A DNA stretch of 56,608 nt from the NCBI RefSeq assembly GCF_003480255.1, contig NZ_QUIN01000014.1, positions 1 to 56,608 of the forward strand. Reading direction: 5' to 3'. A program made the translations under genes and the position numbers. The stretch is from Erysipelatoclostridium sp. AM42-17. GTDB taxonomy: Bacteria > Bacillota_I > Bacilli_A > Erysipelotrichales > Coprobacillaceae. A model generated the notes under the pieces. The model was given only the letters and a program-made list of their open reading frames with translations. It ran no database searches and had not been told where the DNA came from. This document shows, piece by piece, positions 7,191-16,296 of this stretch (its first letter is position 1; each line of letters begins with the position of its first letter).

Positions 7191-10142
7191 TTATGCCTGA
7201 TTATCAGAAAGGCCTATTGCTTCTTCAAGTTTAACACTTACCAACTTAGTGACCCCTTTTTGTTGCATTGTTGCCCCATACAAAAGATCGCATTCTTCCA
7301 TTGTTCCTTCACGATGAGTAACAACAATGAATTGTGTTTGCGTAGAAAATTCTCTTAAATATTTAGCAAATCTTTCCACATTGGCAATATCCAACGCTGC
7401 TTCTACTTCATCTAAAATACACATTGGTACTGGTTTAACACGAAGTATCGCAAATAAACATGAAATTGCAATTAACGCTTTTTCTCCTCCAGAAAACAAA
7501 GTAATATTTTGTACTGCTTTTCCCGGAGGTTGGACATCTATATCTATTCCTGTTTCTAAAATATTATCAGGATCAGTATATTTAATTTCAGCATGACCAC
7601 CACCGAATAATGATCTAAACACATGATTAAATTCATAATTGATTTTTTCAAATGTTGTCGAAAAACGTTCAATCATAATTTCATCCATTTCATTAATGGC
7701 CTTAAGAATCTTATCTTGAGCAGCAATCAAATCAAGTCGTTGTGTATTCATTGATTCATAACGTGAAGATACTTCTTTATATTCTTCAATCGCATCTACA
7801 TTAACATGTCCTAAAGCATGAATTTCATTTCTTAATGTGGCAACTTGATATTTTGCATTTTCAATATCTATTTCTTCATGATAAGTTTCTAAAGCAAATT
7901 CATATGTCATTGAATAATCTTCATTTAAACGATTTAAATAATTATTTAAATCTCTTTCTTTAGTTGCTGCAAGAATTGCTTTTTCATTTAATTTTGCTTG
8001 AATGCCGTCTTTTCCTTTTCTTAAATCTCTTAATTCAACATCTAACTGTTCATTTTGATTTGTATAGTTCATTCGAATTGCTCTTGAAGAACGTAACTGT
8101 TCATCAAGATCTTCTTTTTTCTTAACCGCATTATTCAATTCGTTAATTAAATTATTATTGGTTTTTCCAGAAGAAAAATCTTCAAATTCTGTCTTTTGTT
8201 GAGATAATGTCTCATATTCTCCTTTAGCAAGAGTGATTTCTTCTTTTTTATTTTGAATCACAACTTCCAATTTTGCATAAGACATTTGTTTTTGTAATAA
8301 AGATTGAGAAATATCTCGTGATTTATTTTCTAGTTTATGTAATAAATCCCTTTTTTCAATCATGTTCATCTCTTCATTTTTAATATCAACAGTTAATTGT
8401 TCAAGTTCTCTTTTTTGTGCCATAGTAGAATGATTTTTTCGATTGAGCGAACCACCTGTTAATGAACCACCAACATTGATAATATCGCCATCTAATGTTA
8501 CCACTTTATAACGTGTAAAAGTGGCTTTAGATATAGCACTTGCATGCTGTAAAGTATCAGCAAGAATAACATTTCCAAGTTGATTTAAAATAACATTATC
8601 GATTTGCTTTTCACTTGTAACATAATCACTTAAAACACCGAGATATCCGTCACTATTTTGGCAAATCAGATGATGTTCTTGACGTAAAGTTCGTGGTTCC
8701 ATGATTGAAACTGGTAAAAAAGTAGCTCGTCCAGCACGATTATCACGTAAAAATTTAATAGCTTTACGTGCTTGAATATCATCTTGAGTAACCACAAACT
8801 GCATAGCTCCTCCAAGAGCCACACTAATAGCAAGATCATACTTTTCATCATATTCTAATAAATCACCAAAAACACCTACAATTCCAGGATTAGAATGAGC
8901 TAAATCCATAATTGCTTTTACTCCGGCATGATAATTAGATCGACTTTCTATTTGTTCTTGTAAAATATCTTTTCTTGATTTATCTCTTTGAATTGAAGAA
9001 GTTAAACGTGTAATCTCATCTTTTAAAGATGACATTGTCCGTTGCATTTCATCTTGATCATTTCGCATTTGATTCAAATCTTTTTCTGTTTGTTGGAAAC
9101 GATCAATACGATCGTTATACTCTTCAATAGCTTCTGATATCATTTCTTTTAAATGACTTAATTTTAGTGCAATATCTTCATTATTTGTATTTTCTAAAAC
9201 ATATTTACGCTTTTGATCAATTTCAACTTTTGCCATTTCTAATCGTGACACATCAGACATCGCTGTATAAACTTGTTCTTGTAATTGATCAATGTGACGA
9301 TCTAAATTATACATTTCTTTTTTTATTTCATCATTAGCATTTTGTTTTAATAAAATATCAGCATCTAAAGATGCTTGTTTTTCATTAAGTTCTTTAATAA
9401 TACCACTTAATTCATCAAGTACAATTTTTGTATCATGTATTTCTTTAACTAAAACATTCACTTCAACTGATTTAAGTTTTTCTTTTAAATCTAAATATTT
9501 TTCAGCTTTTTCCTTTTGCCTTTTTAAAGGATTCACTTGCTTTTCTAATTCATAAACAATATCCGCAATTCTTTCTAAGTTATCTTGTGTTCTCTCTAAT
9601 TTTCTAATTGACTCTAGTTTTCTCTTTTTGTACTTAGATACACCCGCCGCTTCTTCAAAAATAGCACGACGATCTTCTGGCTTGTTATCTGCAAAATGAG
9701 AAATATTGCCCTGAGAAATGATAGATAAAGAATCACGTCCTAATCCTGTATCCATAATAAGTTCAGTAATATCTTTTAAACGACATTGCTGCTTATTGAT
9801 ATAGTATTCAGCTTCATTTCCTTGACGATATAATCGTCTTGTAATTTCAACTTCATTATAATCATACTTCATAGTACGATCAGTATTATCAAAAACCAGT
9901 GTAACCTCAGCAACATTTTGCGCACGACGATCTTCTGAACCAGCAAAAATGACGTCAGCCATATTGCTTCCACGTAAAGATTTTACAGATTGCTCACCTA
10001 AGACCCAACGTACTGCATCAGAAATATTTGATTTTCCACAACCATTAGGTCCTACAATTCCTGTAATACCAGGTTGAAACTCAACATTGACTTTATCTGC
10101 AAACGACTTAAAGCCATGCAATTCTATTCTTTTTAAATACAT
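7191..10142 (-). CDS. smc: Chromosome segregation protein SMC, short-armed
   Basis: ATPase that organises and segregates the chromosome with ScpA/ScpB, which are not encoded here. The N-terminal head has the Walker A motif GPNGCGKSN (K37) and QGNISHF. A hinge domain lies at about residues 405-565 (YHAGVKAIMD to GGSLTGGSLNR). The C-terminal head has the signature FSGGEKAL near residue 884 and Walker B CILDEVEAALD. Total length is 983 aa, while most Firmicutes SMC proteins are near 1180. The shortfall is spread over both coiled-coil arms and the heads and hinge are intact, so it is not a truncation. It follows a histidine kinase gene by 15 nt; the usual upstream rnc gene is absent. Confidence 0.95.
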   Translation of the reverse strand: MYLKRIELHGFKSFADKVNVEFQPGITGIVGPNGCGKSNISDAVRWVLGEQSVKSLRGSNMADVIFAGSEDRRAQNVAEVTLVFDNTDRTMKYDYNEVEITRRLYRQGNEAEYYINKQQCRLKDITELIMDTGLGRDSLSIISQGNISHFADNKPEDRRAIFEEAAGVSKYKKRKLESIRKLERTQDNLERIADIVYELEKQVNPLKRQKEKAEKYLDLKEKLKSVEVNVLVKEIHDTKIVLDELSGIIKELNEKQASLDADILLKQNANDEIKKEMYNLDRHIDQLQEQVYTAMSDVSRLEMAKVEIDQKRKYVLENTNNEDIALKLSHLKEMISEAIEEYNDRIDRFQQTEKDLNQMRNDQDEMQRTMSSLKDEITRLTSSIQRDKSRKDILQEQIESRSNYHAGVKAIMDLAHSNPGIVGVFGDLLEYDEKYDLAISVALGGAMQFVVTQDDIQARKAIKFLRDNRAGRATFLPVSIMEPRTLRQEHHLICQNSDGYLGVLSDYVTSEKQIDNVILNQLGNVILADTLQHASAISKATFTRYKVVTLDGDIINVGGSLTGGSLNRKNHSTMAQKRELEQLTVDIKNEEMNMIEKRDLLHKLENKSRDISQSLLQKQMSYAKLEVVIQNKKEEITLAKGEYETLSQQKTEFEDFSSGKTNNNLINELNNAVKKKEDLDEQLRSSRAIRMNYTNQNEQLDVELRDLRKGKDGIQAKLNEKAILAATKERDLNNYLNRLNEDYSMTYEFALETYHEEIDIENAKYQVATLRNEIHALGHVNVDAIEEYKEVSSRYESMNTQRLDLIAAQDKILKAINEMDEIMIERFSTTFEKINYEFNHVFRSLFGGGHAEIKYTDPDNILETGIDIDVQPPGKAVQNITLFSGGEKALIAISCLFAILRVKPVPMCILDEVEAALDIANVERFAKYLREFSTQTQFIVVTHREGTMEECDLLYGATMQQKGVTKLVSVKLEEAIGLSDNQA

Positions 10143-10157
10143 ATTTTAACCTTTCTT

Positions 10158-11543
10158 TTAAGATTTATTAAATGATAATCTTTCTTTTAAAGATTCTTTT
10201 TCTATTGGTAATTTTACAATAAAAGTTGTTCCAACATCGACCGTTGATAGAACATCAATTTGACCATGATGTAAATCTACAATAGATTTAACTATCGCTA
10301 AGCCTAGTCCATTACCATCAACACTGCGTGCCTTATCTTCGCGATAAAATCTTTCAAAAATATGAGAAATAACTTCTTTACTCATACCAATACCTGTATC
10401 TTCAAAAGTAAGTTCAACTTCTTTAGATGTCTTTTTAATCATAATTGTAATTAAACCATTTTGATTTGTATATTTGATTGCATTTGACAATATATTAGTC
10501 CATACCTGCTCTAATCTTTGTTCATCACCTACAATAAATATATCTTTTTTAGGTTTTTCAAATACTATCTCAATATCTTTTTGGTTTGCTTGAGACTCTT
10601 GTAAAGAAATAACACGATTTATTTGATCTACTAGTGAAAATGTAGTCATTTCTAAAGTAATTTCTTCTCTATCAAGCAGTGTCAATTGTAGCATATTTTT
10701 AGCTAATGTTGAAAGTCGTTTACTATTAAATAATATAATATCTAAATATTTTTCTCTTTGTTCTTTTGGCAAATCTTCCTCTTTTAAAATATTAGCGAAC
10801 CCTTGTATCGAGGTAAGGGGTGTTTGAAACTCATGAGAAACATCTGAAATAAACTTTTGCCTTGTTTCATCTTGCTTGGCAAGTTGTTGTGCCATCTGAT
10901 TAAACCCTTGATTCAAACGAGATAACTCGTCTGTTCCAACACAATCTACTCTTACATTATAATTACCTTTTGATAATTCCTTTGTAGCTTTTGTAAGTCT
11001 TGTAATAGGTTTAACGATTATGTCTGCCACTGCCAGAAAAACAACACTTCCTGACAAGAAAATACATCCTAAAATTAAAACAGCAGAACTAATAAAAGAA
11101 TTTTTATCACGGCTCATATCTTTTTGAACAAAAATATAATAATCTTTATTTTTAATATGTCTCAAATGACCATAAGAAAGAATATTGTGCTTATTAACAT
11201 AAACCTTTTCATCGTTATTATCTTTCAAAAAATATTCAGCTATTTTTTCTTTTGAAACAGCATTACTTTTTTTACCATAAACATGATAACCATTATCCAT
11301 TGAATAACAAACAACCGTATTTTCTGAAGATAAAGCATATTCTTGTAATGTATGATCAATCTTATCATCAGGAACATTTTCAATTAAACCACATACAAAA
11401 TCACCTGTAGATTCTAATTCTTCTTGTACGTTTGATTCTATTTGACTGTAATTGCTTCTTACTGCTATATATCCTGTTACTGAAAAAGAAAAGATAATTG
11501 TTACTAAAAAGCCAAAAATAAGTTTTGCATAAATCGATTTCAT
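10158..11543 (-). CDS. Sensor histidine kinase, PhoR/VicK-type architecture
   Basis: Membrane histidine kinase, 461 aa. It has a first TM helix at about 8-28, an extracytoplasmic sensor of about 115 residues, a second TM near 150-172 and a HAMP linker. The HisKA motif VSHEFQTPLTSIQGF has phospho-acceptor H237. The ATPase domain contains NILSNAIKYTN, DTGIGM and GNGLGLAIV. It overlaps the response regulator by 4 nt (ATGA), so the pair is cotranslated. The architecture fits phosphate or envelope sensors such as PhoR. The PhoP-like boxes at 53628-53675 make a phosphate role attractive, but the signal cannot be read from sequence. Confidence 0.9.
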   Translation of the reverse strand: MKSIYAKLIFGFLVTIIFSFSVTGYIAVRSNYSQIESNVQEELESTGDFVCGLIENVPDDKIDHTLQEYALSSENTVVCYSMDNGYHVYGKKSNAVSKEKIAEYFLKDNNDEKVYVNKHNILSYGHLRHIKNKDYYIFVQKDMSRDKNSFISSAVLILGCIFLSGSVVFLAVADIIVKPITRLTKATKELSKGNYNVRVDCVGTDELSRLNQGFNQMAQQLAKQDETRQKFISDVSHEFQTPLTSIQGFANILKEEDLPKEQREKYLDIILFNSKRLSTLAKNMLQLTLLDREEITLEMTTFSLVDQINRVISLQESQANQKDIEIVFEKPKKDIFIVGDEQRLEQVWTNILSNAIKYTNQNGLITIMIKKTSKEVELTFEDTGIGMSKEVISHIFERFYREDKARSVDGNGLGLAIVKSIVDLHHGQIDVLSTVDVGTTFIVKLPIEKESLKERLSFNKS

Positions 11544-12214
11544 CGATCAACCTCTATTTTATATCCTAGACCTCTTACTGTAACCACACTAAATCCCGGT
11601 AAATGACCAATATTTTCCCTAATTCTTTTGATATGAACATCCACAGTACGATCAAAACCATCATAATCCATTCCCCATATTTTTTCGATTAATTGCTCAC
11701 GAGAAAAAATCTGATCTGGATGTTTAGCAAGTTCAAAAACAAGTTCAAACTGTTTTAAAGGCAAATGAATAATTTCATCATGATAACGTATTTCATATTT
11801 ATCACCATCAAAAGCAACTTCACCTAATCGAATTACATTTGAGGTATTAATTTCATATCGTTTCATAATAGCTCGAACACGTGCCATTAATTCATTAGGA
11901 TCAAATGGTTTTACTACGTAATCATCAACCCCTACTGAAAATCCTCTCAATTTATCTTTACTTTCTGCTTTTGCAGTTAACATAATACAAGGAATATCTT
12001 TAAATTCTTTTAAATTTTCAACTAACTCAAAGCCATCCATTTTAGGCATCATGACATCAATAATAGCTAAGTCTATATACTCTGATTCTAAAAGATTTAA
12101 TGCTTCTTCACCATCACCGGCTTCAATGACATCGTATCCTTCTTTATTTAAATAAAATTTAATTAACTCTCTAATATCTTTTTCATCATCTACAACTATG
12201 ACTTTTGGTTTCAT
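11540..12214 (-). CDS. OmpR/PhoB-family response regulator
   Basis: Transcription factor, 224 aa. The receiver domain has the acidic pocket DDE (residues 9-11), phospho-acceptor D53 (LAIIDVMMP) and the KPF loop. The C-terminal winged helix has FDRTVDVHIKRIRENIG and TVRGLGYKIE. It is the first gene of an RR-HK pair read toward smc, with an extended -10 promoter upstream. The target genes are unknown; it is the best local candidate for a PhoP-type regulator. Confidence 0.92.
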   Translation of the reverse strand: MKPKVIVVDDEKDIRELIKFYLNKEGYDVIEAGDGEEALNLLESEYIDLAIIDVMMPKMDGFELVENLKEFKDIPCIMLTAKAESKDKLRGFSVGVDDYVVKPFDPNELMARVRAIMKRYEINTSNVIRLGEVAFDGDKYEIRYHDEIIHLPLKQFELVFELAKHPDQIFSREQLIEKIWGMDYDGFDRTVDVHIKRIRENIGHLPGFSVVTVRGLGYKIEVDR

Positions 12215-12240
12215 AAATTACACCTCGATTCATGTATAAG

Positions 12241-12249
12241 ATTATATCA
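12241..12249 (-). promoter_or_regulatory. Extended -10 promoter of the RR-HK operon
   Basis: TGATATAAT (TGn plus TATAAT) lies 27 nt before the response regulator ATG and follows a terminator. No good -35 is present, which is usual for extended -10 promoters. Confidence 0.5.
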
Positions 12250-12285
12250 TAATTTATCTAAAATGAATATACTAACTCCTCAACG

Positions 12286-12314
12286 TAAAAAAGGCAGATA
12301 TGAACATCTGCCTT
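12286..12314 (-). terminator. Terminator after the 549-aa membrane protein gene
   Basis: Perfect 9-bp stem AAGGCAGAT/ATCTGCCTT (12291-12299 with 12306-12314), 6-nt loop, followed by T on the minus strand. The stem end overlaps the stop codon of the gene. Confidence 0.8.
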
Positions 12315-13962
12315 ATTGATATTCGATTTCACTTACAACTTGTGATGAGGAAGAAGTATCAAGAAAATGAATAGTAACTTGTTGTCCACTTTGTAATAGA
12401 GGCAAGTGATCTGAAATACTTATTGGTGCAATATAAACCGTATCACTACCTTCTAATTTGAAATAATAATAACTATTTCCTTCTTTTACTGCTGCTGTAA
12501 TTTGACTTACTGTCCCTGTGAGTTTGACTTTCTTAGTTTTTGTATGTGTTTTGCCATTATCTCCAAGTGTTGCATAATATGCTTTTTCTGCTTCTGCAAC
12601 AGTGCTTCCTGTTGCTACAATTTGATAGTTTTTAACACTAACAAATGCGTACTGTTTAACCAAGTTAGAACTATCTTTTAAAGATAAAAAGTATGTTGGT
12701 TCTCCACCCGCATTAATAAGAATTGGGAAAGTAGCATCATAGTGTAGATTTTGTACTTTTCCTTCTGCCGAAGACATTGCTGAGTATTCTTCAGCTCCTG
12801 ATATATTATAATATTTTCCTTCTTTAGTTCTTAAATTAATCAAAGCAAATCCGACATTACTTGCATCTTTAGAAACTGATGTTAATCCTGTATATAAATA
12901 AACATCATCATTTAATGCCAAATAATTATAACCATCCGTTGGTTGTAATACACCCTTTTGAGAAAGTAAAGTATTAAGATATCCTTTACCATATTTACCA
13001 TAGTTTTCTAATTGATTAATAATCAACTTAGCTGGATAAACACGATCGACCCAGTTTGGTATCTTATCAATATTATAGTATTGATGTTTTCCATTAACTG
13101 CATTAACTAAAACAGCGCCAACAATATCTTTTCCACCGAAAGGACCAATCTGATAATCATATACAGGTGCAATCCAATATGGTGTACCTTGCTCATCAAT
13201 TTCAAATGCTAATTCATCAAACATTTTTGTAGGATAATTTTTTCTTAAATGTCTTTCTATTTTACGGGAAAAATGATCAGACTTAGAATATTTCATACCT
13301 TCTTTAAGTTTAATAACTTTAGATTCTTGAGAAACCATATCAACTGATATATATCCCGGTAAACCTTCTTTTCGATTTGTAAACCATTTAATTAAATCAC
13401 TGTATTCTAACGGTGTAACTCTAACGGGTTTATTCTGATAATTAATTTGATCATATGATTCATCAACATCAAATTGTGAAACATAGTTCACCATTTGACC
13501 CATTTTACGGTCACCTAATTTAATAGCACTTTCACGATCAACAACTGGAATTGATTGATAAGAAATGGTTTTATTATCTTTGTAAAAATCAGCTTTTTTA
13601 TTAAGTGTTAATTGTGTTTGATAACTTTTAGCATGAAAGTATGGTTGGCTATAAAAAGTTCCAACACCTAGATAAACTATAAACAACCCCGCCAAAACAA
13701 AACAATATTTAGATATTTTATTAAATTTCATTTGTAAAAATGAATATAATGTTCCAAATATCATTAAATTACATACTATATAAATAATAAATACTGGTGA
13801 TTTTAGATTAAGTGGTACTAACATTAAATATTCACTTATGCCAATAATAATTATCATTATTAAGCATGATTTAAGTAAAGCTTTAGAACTTGGCTGATGC
13901 TTTATTGATTGAAATGAATTATTTTTGAAAGAATGGAAGAAATCATAAATTTTCTGTTTCAT
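12313..13962 (-). CDS. Unrecognised membrane protein with large extracytoplasmic domain
   Basis: I do not recognise a characterised family. The 549-aa protein has three hydrophobic helices near the N-terminus (about 28-50, 55-76, 83-105), then about 440 residues that are probably outside the cell. These contain motifs such as TPYWIAPVYDYQIG, VGAVLVNAVNGKHQYYNI and YLALNDDVYLYTGLTSV. The last segment (about 480-540, VKLTGTVSQITAAV to QQVTIHFL) alternates hydrophobic residues like a small beta-barrel. RBS GGAGG precedes the ATG. It overlaps the upstream DHH phosphoesterase gene by 20 nt, so both are in one operon ending at the terminator at 12314. Confidence 0.8.
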   Translation of the reverse strand: MKQKIYDFFHSFKNNSFQSIKHQPSSKALLKSCLIMIIIIGISEYLMLVPLNLKSPVFIIYIVCNLMIFGTLYSFLQMKFNKISKYCFVLAGLFIVYLGVGTFYSQPYFHAKSYQTQLTLNKKADFYKDNKTISYQSIPVVDRESAIKLGDRKMGQMVNYVSQFDVDESYDQINYQNKPVRVTPLEYSDLIKWFTNRKEGLPGYISVDMVSQESKVIKLKEGMKYSKSDHFSRKIERHLRKNYPTKMFDELAFEIDEQGTPYWIAPVYDYQIGPFGGKDIVGAVLVNAVNGKHQYYNIDKIPNWVDRVYPAKLIINQLENYGKYGKGYLNTLLSQKGVLQPTDGYNYLALNDDVYLYTGLTSVSKDASNVGFALINLRTKEGKYYNISGAEEYSAMSSAEGKVQNLHYDATFPILINAGGEPTYFLSLKDSSNLVKQYAFVSVKNYQIVATGSTVAEAEKAYYATLGDNGKTHTKTKKVKLTGTVSQITAAVKEGNSYYYFKLEGSDTVYIAPISISDHLPLLQSGQQVTIHFLDTSSSSQVVSEIEYQ

Positions 13963-14893
13963 GTATAGCCTCCTTTAAATCAACAATTAAACTTTGTAAT
14001 TCATCCAATGATTGCAACGTTGCTCCACTAGCAAAAGCATGACCCCCACCATGATACTTATTCGCAATTTCATTAATTTTAACACCTCGAGAACGAATAC
14101 TCACACGCCAATTATGATCTTCTACATTTTCAGTAATGGCCATCCATACTAAATATTCTTTGTATCCCGAAAAAATATTAACAAAATCAGAACCCCTAGA
14201 ACGAGGAATATCTAACTCTTTTAAATCTTCATCTTTTAAAACATAATAAGAAATGCGACCATCAACAACTTGATGATTATAAATAAAACGATTAATTTCA
14301 ATATCTTTTGCATTCTTTAAATACATCGCATTATAAATTTCTTCAATATTAATCCCTTTAGTCATTAATAATGATGCTACATTAAATGTTTCGTCACTTG
14401 TACTGTTATACATAAAACGATTTGTATCACCAATTATTCCCATATAGATAGCACGTGCTCCTAGTTTACTTATATTTAAGTGATATTGTTCTTGCAACAT
14501 TAAGCCTACTAATTGACTACATGAACTGGCTTGTGGATCTTCAAAATTAATAATTCCATATTGATCAACAACAATATGATGATCAATTTTGATAAGTTCT
14601 TGACATTGTTGATAACTTTCTCCATCAATTCTTTCATGATTTGCAGTATCCAATACAATTCCTAAAACCGACTGATTAAAATCAGGTAATTTTTGATCAA
14701 CATCAAATCTAAATTTACTTACTAAATCACTTGAAAAATCTCCAGCTAAATATACTTTTTTATCATTAAAATTTGATTTAATCAAATCATACATTCCAAA
14801 CTGACTGCCAAAAGCATCATAATCAGGATTAACATGTCGATAAATAACAATCTCTTGATATTCTTTTATTTTTTCAATTATTTCTTTAATCAT
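13943..14893 (-). CDS. NrnA-like DHH/DHHA1 phosphoesterase
   Basis: Member of the DHH family that includes bifunctional oligoribonuclease/pAp phosphatase NrnA; likely degrades short RNA or cyclic-dinucleotide breakdown products. The DHH domain motifs are HVNPDYDAFGSQ, LDTANHERID and the signature IDHH. The C-terminal DHHA1 domain has GGGHAFASGATL. The 316-aa length is normal. RBS AAAGG precedes the ATG. It is the first gene of a two-gene unit with the unrecognised membrane protein. Which substrate it uses cannot be decided from sequence. Confidence 0.88.
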   Translation of the reverse strand: MIKEIIEKIKEYQEIVIYRHVNPDYDAFGSQFGMYDLIKSNFNDKKVYLAGDFSSDLVSKFRFDVDQKLPDFNQSVLGIVLDTANHERIDGESYQQCQELIKIDHHIVVDQYGIINFEDPQASSCSQLVGLMLQEQYHLNISKLGARAIYMGIIGDTNRFMYNSTSDETFNVASLLMTKGINIEEIYNAMYLKNAKDIEINRFIYNHQVVDGRISYYVLKDEDLKELDIPRSRGSDFVNIFSGYKEYLVWMAITENVEDHNWRVSIRSRGVKINEIANKYHGGGHAFASGATLQSLDELQSLIVDLKEAIHETENL

Positions 14894-14972
14894 TTTTATT
14901 TTCCTTTCACATTATTCAACACTATTATAGTGCGATTATATCATAAATAACTCATTAAAATCTCTTTTATTC

Positions 14973-16193
14973 CTACCAAAAAACATGTTTCTTTAATTCA
15001 ATTATCATTTTTGAAATCATGTGTGTAATCAATAATACGATGATAATGTATAAAAAAGGCTGATTATAAATTCTTTTAAACTGTAATGATACGCCAAAAA
15101 TAACCATTGGATGAATTAAATAGTAATACTTTGAATATTGTCCAAATGAAAATGAAAGATGAGATTTATTTTGTATATAGATTGTACATACGAATAAATA
15201 ATAAGTAACAGGAATACATGATAATAAAATATTACTATCTAATCTTTTCGTATCATGTAATAATATTGCTTCAAAGATTAAAAAGAAAAAAGAAATAATT
15301 AATTTAAGAAAACAATAATTTGAATAAGCATGTTCTTTTAATGATATCTTGTACCCTAATACAACATAAAATAAACCAAAAAATAAAAAGTTTCGTGTAG
15401 TAAAAAAGATATGATAATAATGAGATACTACTTCTTTAATTGATATCGGTAATACTCCATAATATGTCTCCGTTGCCCCAAAAAGCAACAACAAAAATGA
15501 TATCAATAATAAACTATGAATATTGAATTTCTTTTTCCATTTTTTTAAAACTATCAAAGATAAAATAATTGCTGGAAAATACCACAAATGATAATAAACC
15601 CCTGAATAACAAAGAACAACAATGACCACAATGGGCAATAATAACACAATCAAAACAACTGACCATAACATAGAAATATGAGGACCACCTAAATAGTCAT
15701 TGATTTGGGATAAATATGGCACAATCGAAGCAATCATAACAGGCACATACATAAGACTCCAAAATAAATATAAAGGAATTGTTTTCTTTATATATAAATC
15801 AATATAACAAGGATTCTCTTTTTCTTTTTTAGCGACAAAGTAGCCTGTGATAACAAAAAAAATAGGTACACATATACGCGTAACAATATTATTAAAAGCT
15901 AAATCCAATTCATTAGAGAAATGAGCAAATGGTCTTAGGTGAAGAATAATAATTAAAATTGATGAAATATATTTAAGAATATTTAAATTTTGATAGTAAA
16001 GTTGATGAGTTTTAAAATTTATATCTATATTTCTTTGAATTTTTATCGTAAAAAAACTAAAAATAACGACCATCAAAAAAAGAACTGACGGTTTTGCTAA
16101 TCCATTTTCTATTTGAAATACATTAATATACTTTAAAAACAAAATAAGTATTGCTATAAAAAAAGTGATGATTAATTCCTTTTTATACTTCAT
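14973..16193 (-). CDS. Membrane acyltransferase (acyltransferase 3 family)
   Basis: About ten membrane helices over 406 aa. The first conserved block IIILHLRPFAHF holds the likely catalytic His; CVPIFFVITGYFVAKK and YSKYYYLIHPMVIFG are typical acyltransferase-3 segments. Such proteins O-acetylate surface polysaccharides or peptidoglycan-linked sugars. A TATAAT box lies about 30 nt upstream of the start. Flanked by ackA upstream and the DHH gene downstream, with no obvious partner genes, so the substrate is unknown. Confidence 0.85.
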   Translation of the reverse strand: MKYKKELIITFFIAILILFLKYINVFQIENGLAKPSVLFLMVVIFSFFTIKIQRNIDINFKTHQLYYQNLNILKYISSILIIILHLRPFAHFSNELDLAFNNIVTRICVPIFFVITGYFVAKKEKENPCYIDLYIKKTIPLYLFWSLMYVPVMIASIVPYLSQINDYLGGPHISMLWSVVLIVLLLPIVVIVVLCYSGVYYHLWYFPAIILSLIVLKKWKKKFNIHSLLLISFLLLLFGATETYYGVLPISIKEVVSHYYHIFFTTRNFLFFGLFYVVLGYKISLKEHAYSNYCFLKLIISFFFLIFEAILLHDTKRLDSNILLSCIPVTYYLFVCTIYIQNKSHLSFSFGQYSKYYYLIHPMVIFGVSLQFKRIYNQPFLYIIIVLLITHMISKMIIELKKHVFW

Positions 16194-16240
16194 AAAATAA
16201 TTTCCTCGCTTAAGAATTTAATTATAAATAATTATACAAT

Positions 16241-16287
16241 AAAAAAGATGAATCACAATAGTATCAAGCCACGTCATTCATCTTTTT
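16241..16287 (-). terminator. ackA terminator
   Basis: Perfect 12-bp stem (16242-16253 with 16276-16287), with a 22-nt loop and six T on the minus strand. It lies directly after the ackA stop. Confidence 0.7.
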
Positions 16288-16296
16288 GTTTTTTTA

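Noticed and set aside
6966..7358. Open frame on the plus strand opposite ftsY/smc
   Set aside because: Lies fully antisense to two strongly conserved genes and shows no family motif or RBS; a shadow frame. The same holds for 40565-41017 (+) opposite relA and 54720-55100 (-) opposite the Na/Pi-PhoU gene.
7191..10142. SMC truncated or frameshifted
   Set aside because: Both ATPase head halves, the signature motif and the hinge are present in one open frame, so the shorter length reflects shorter arms.
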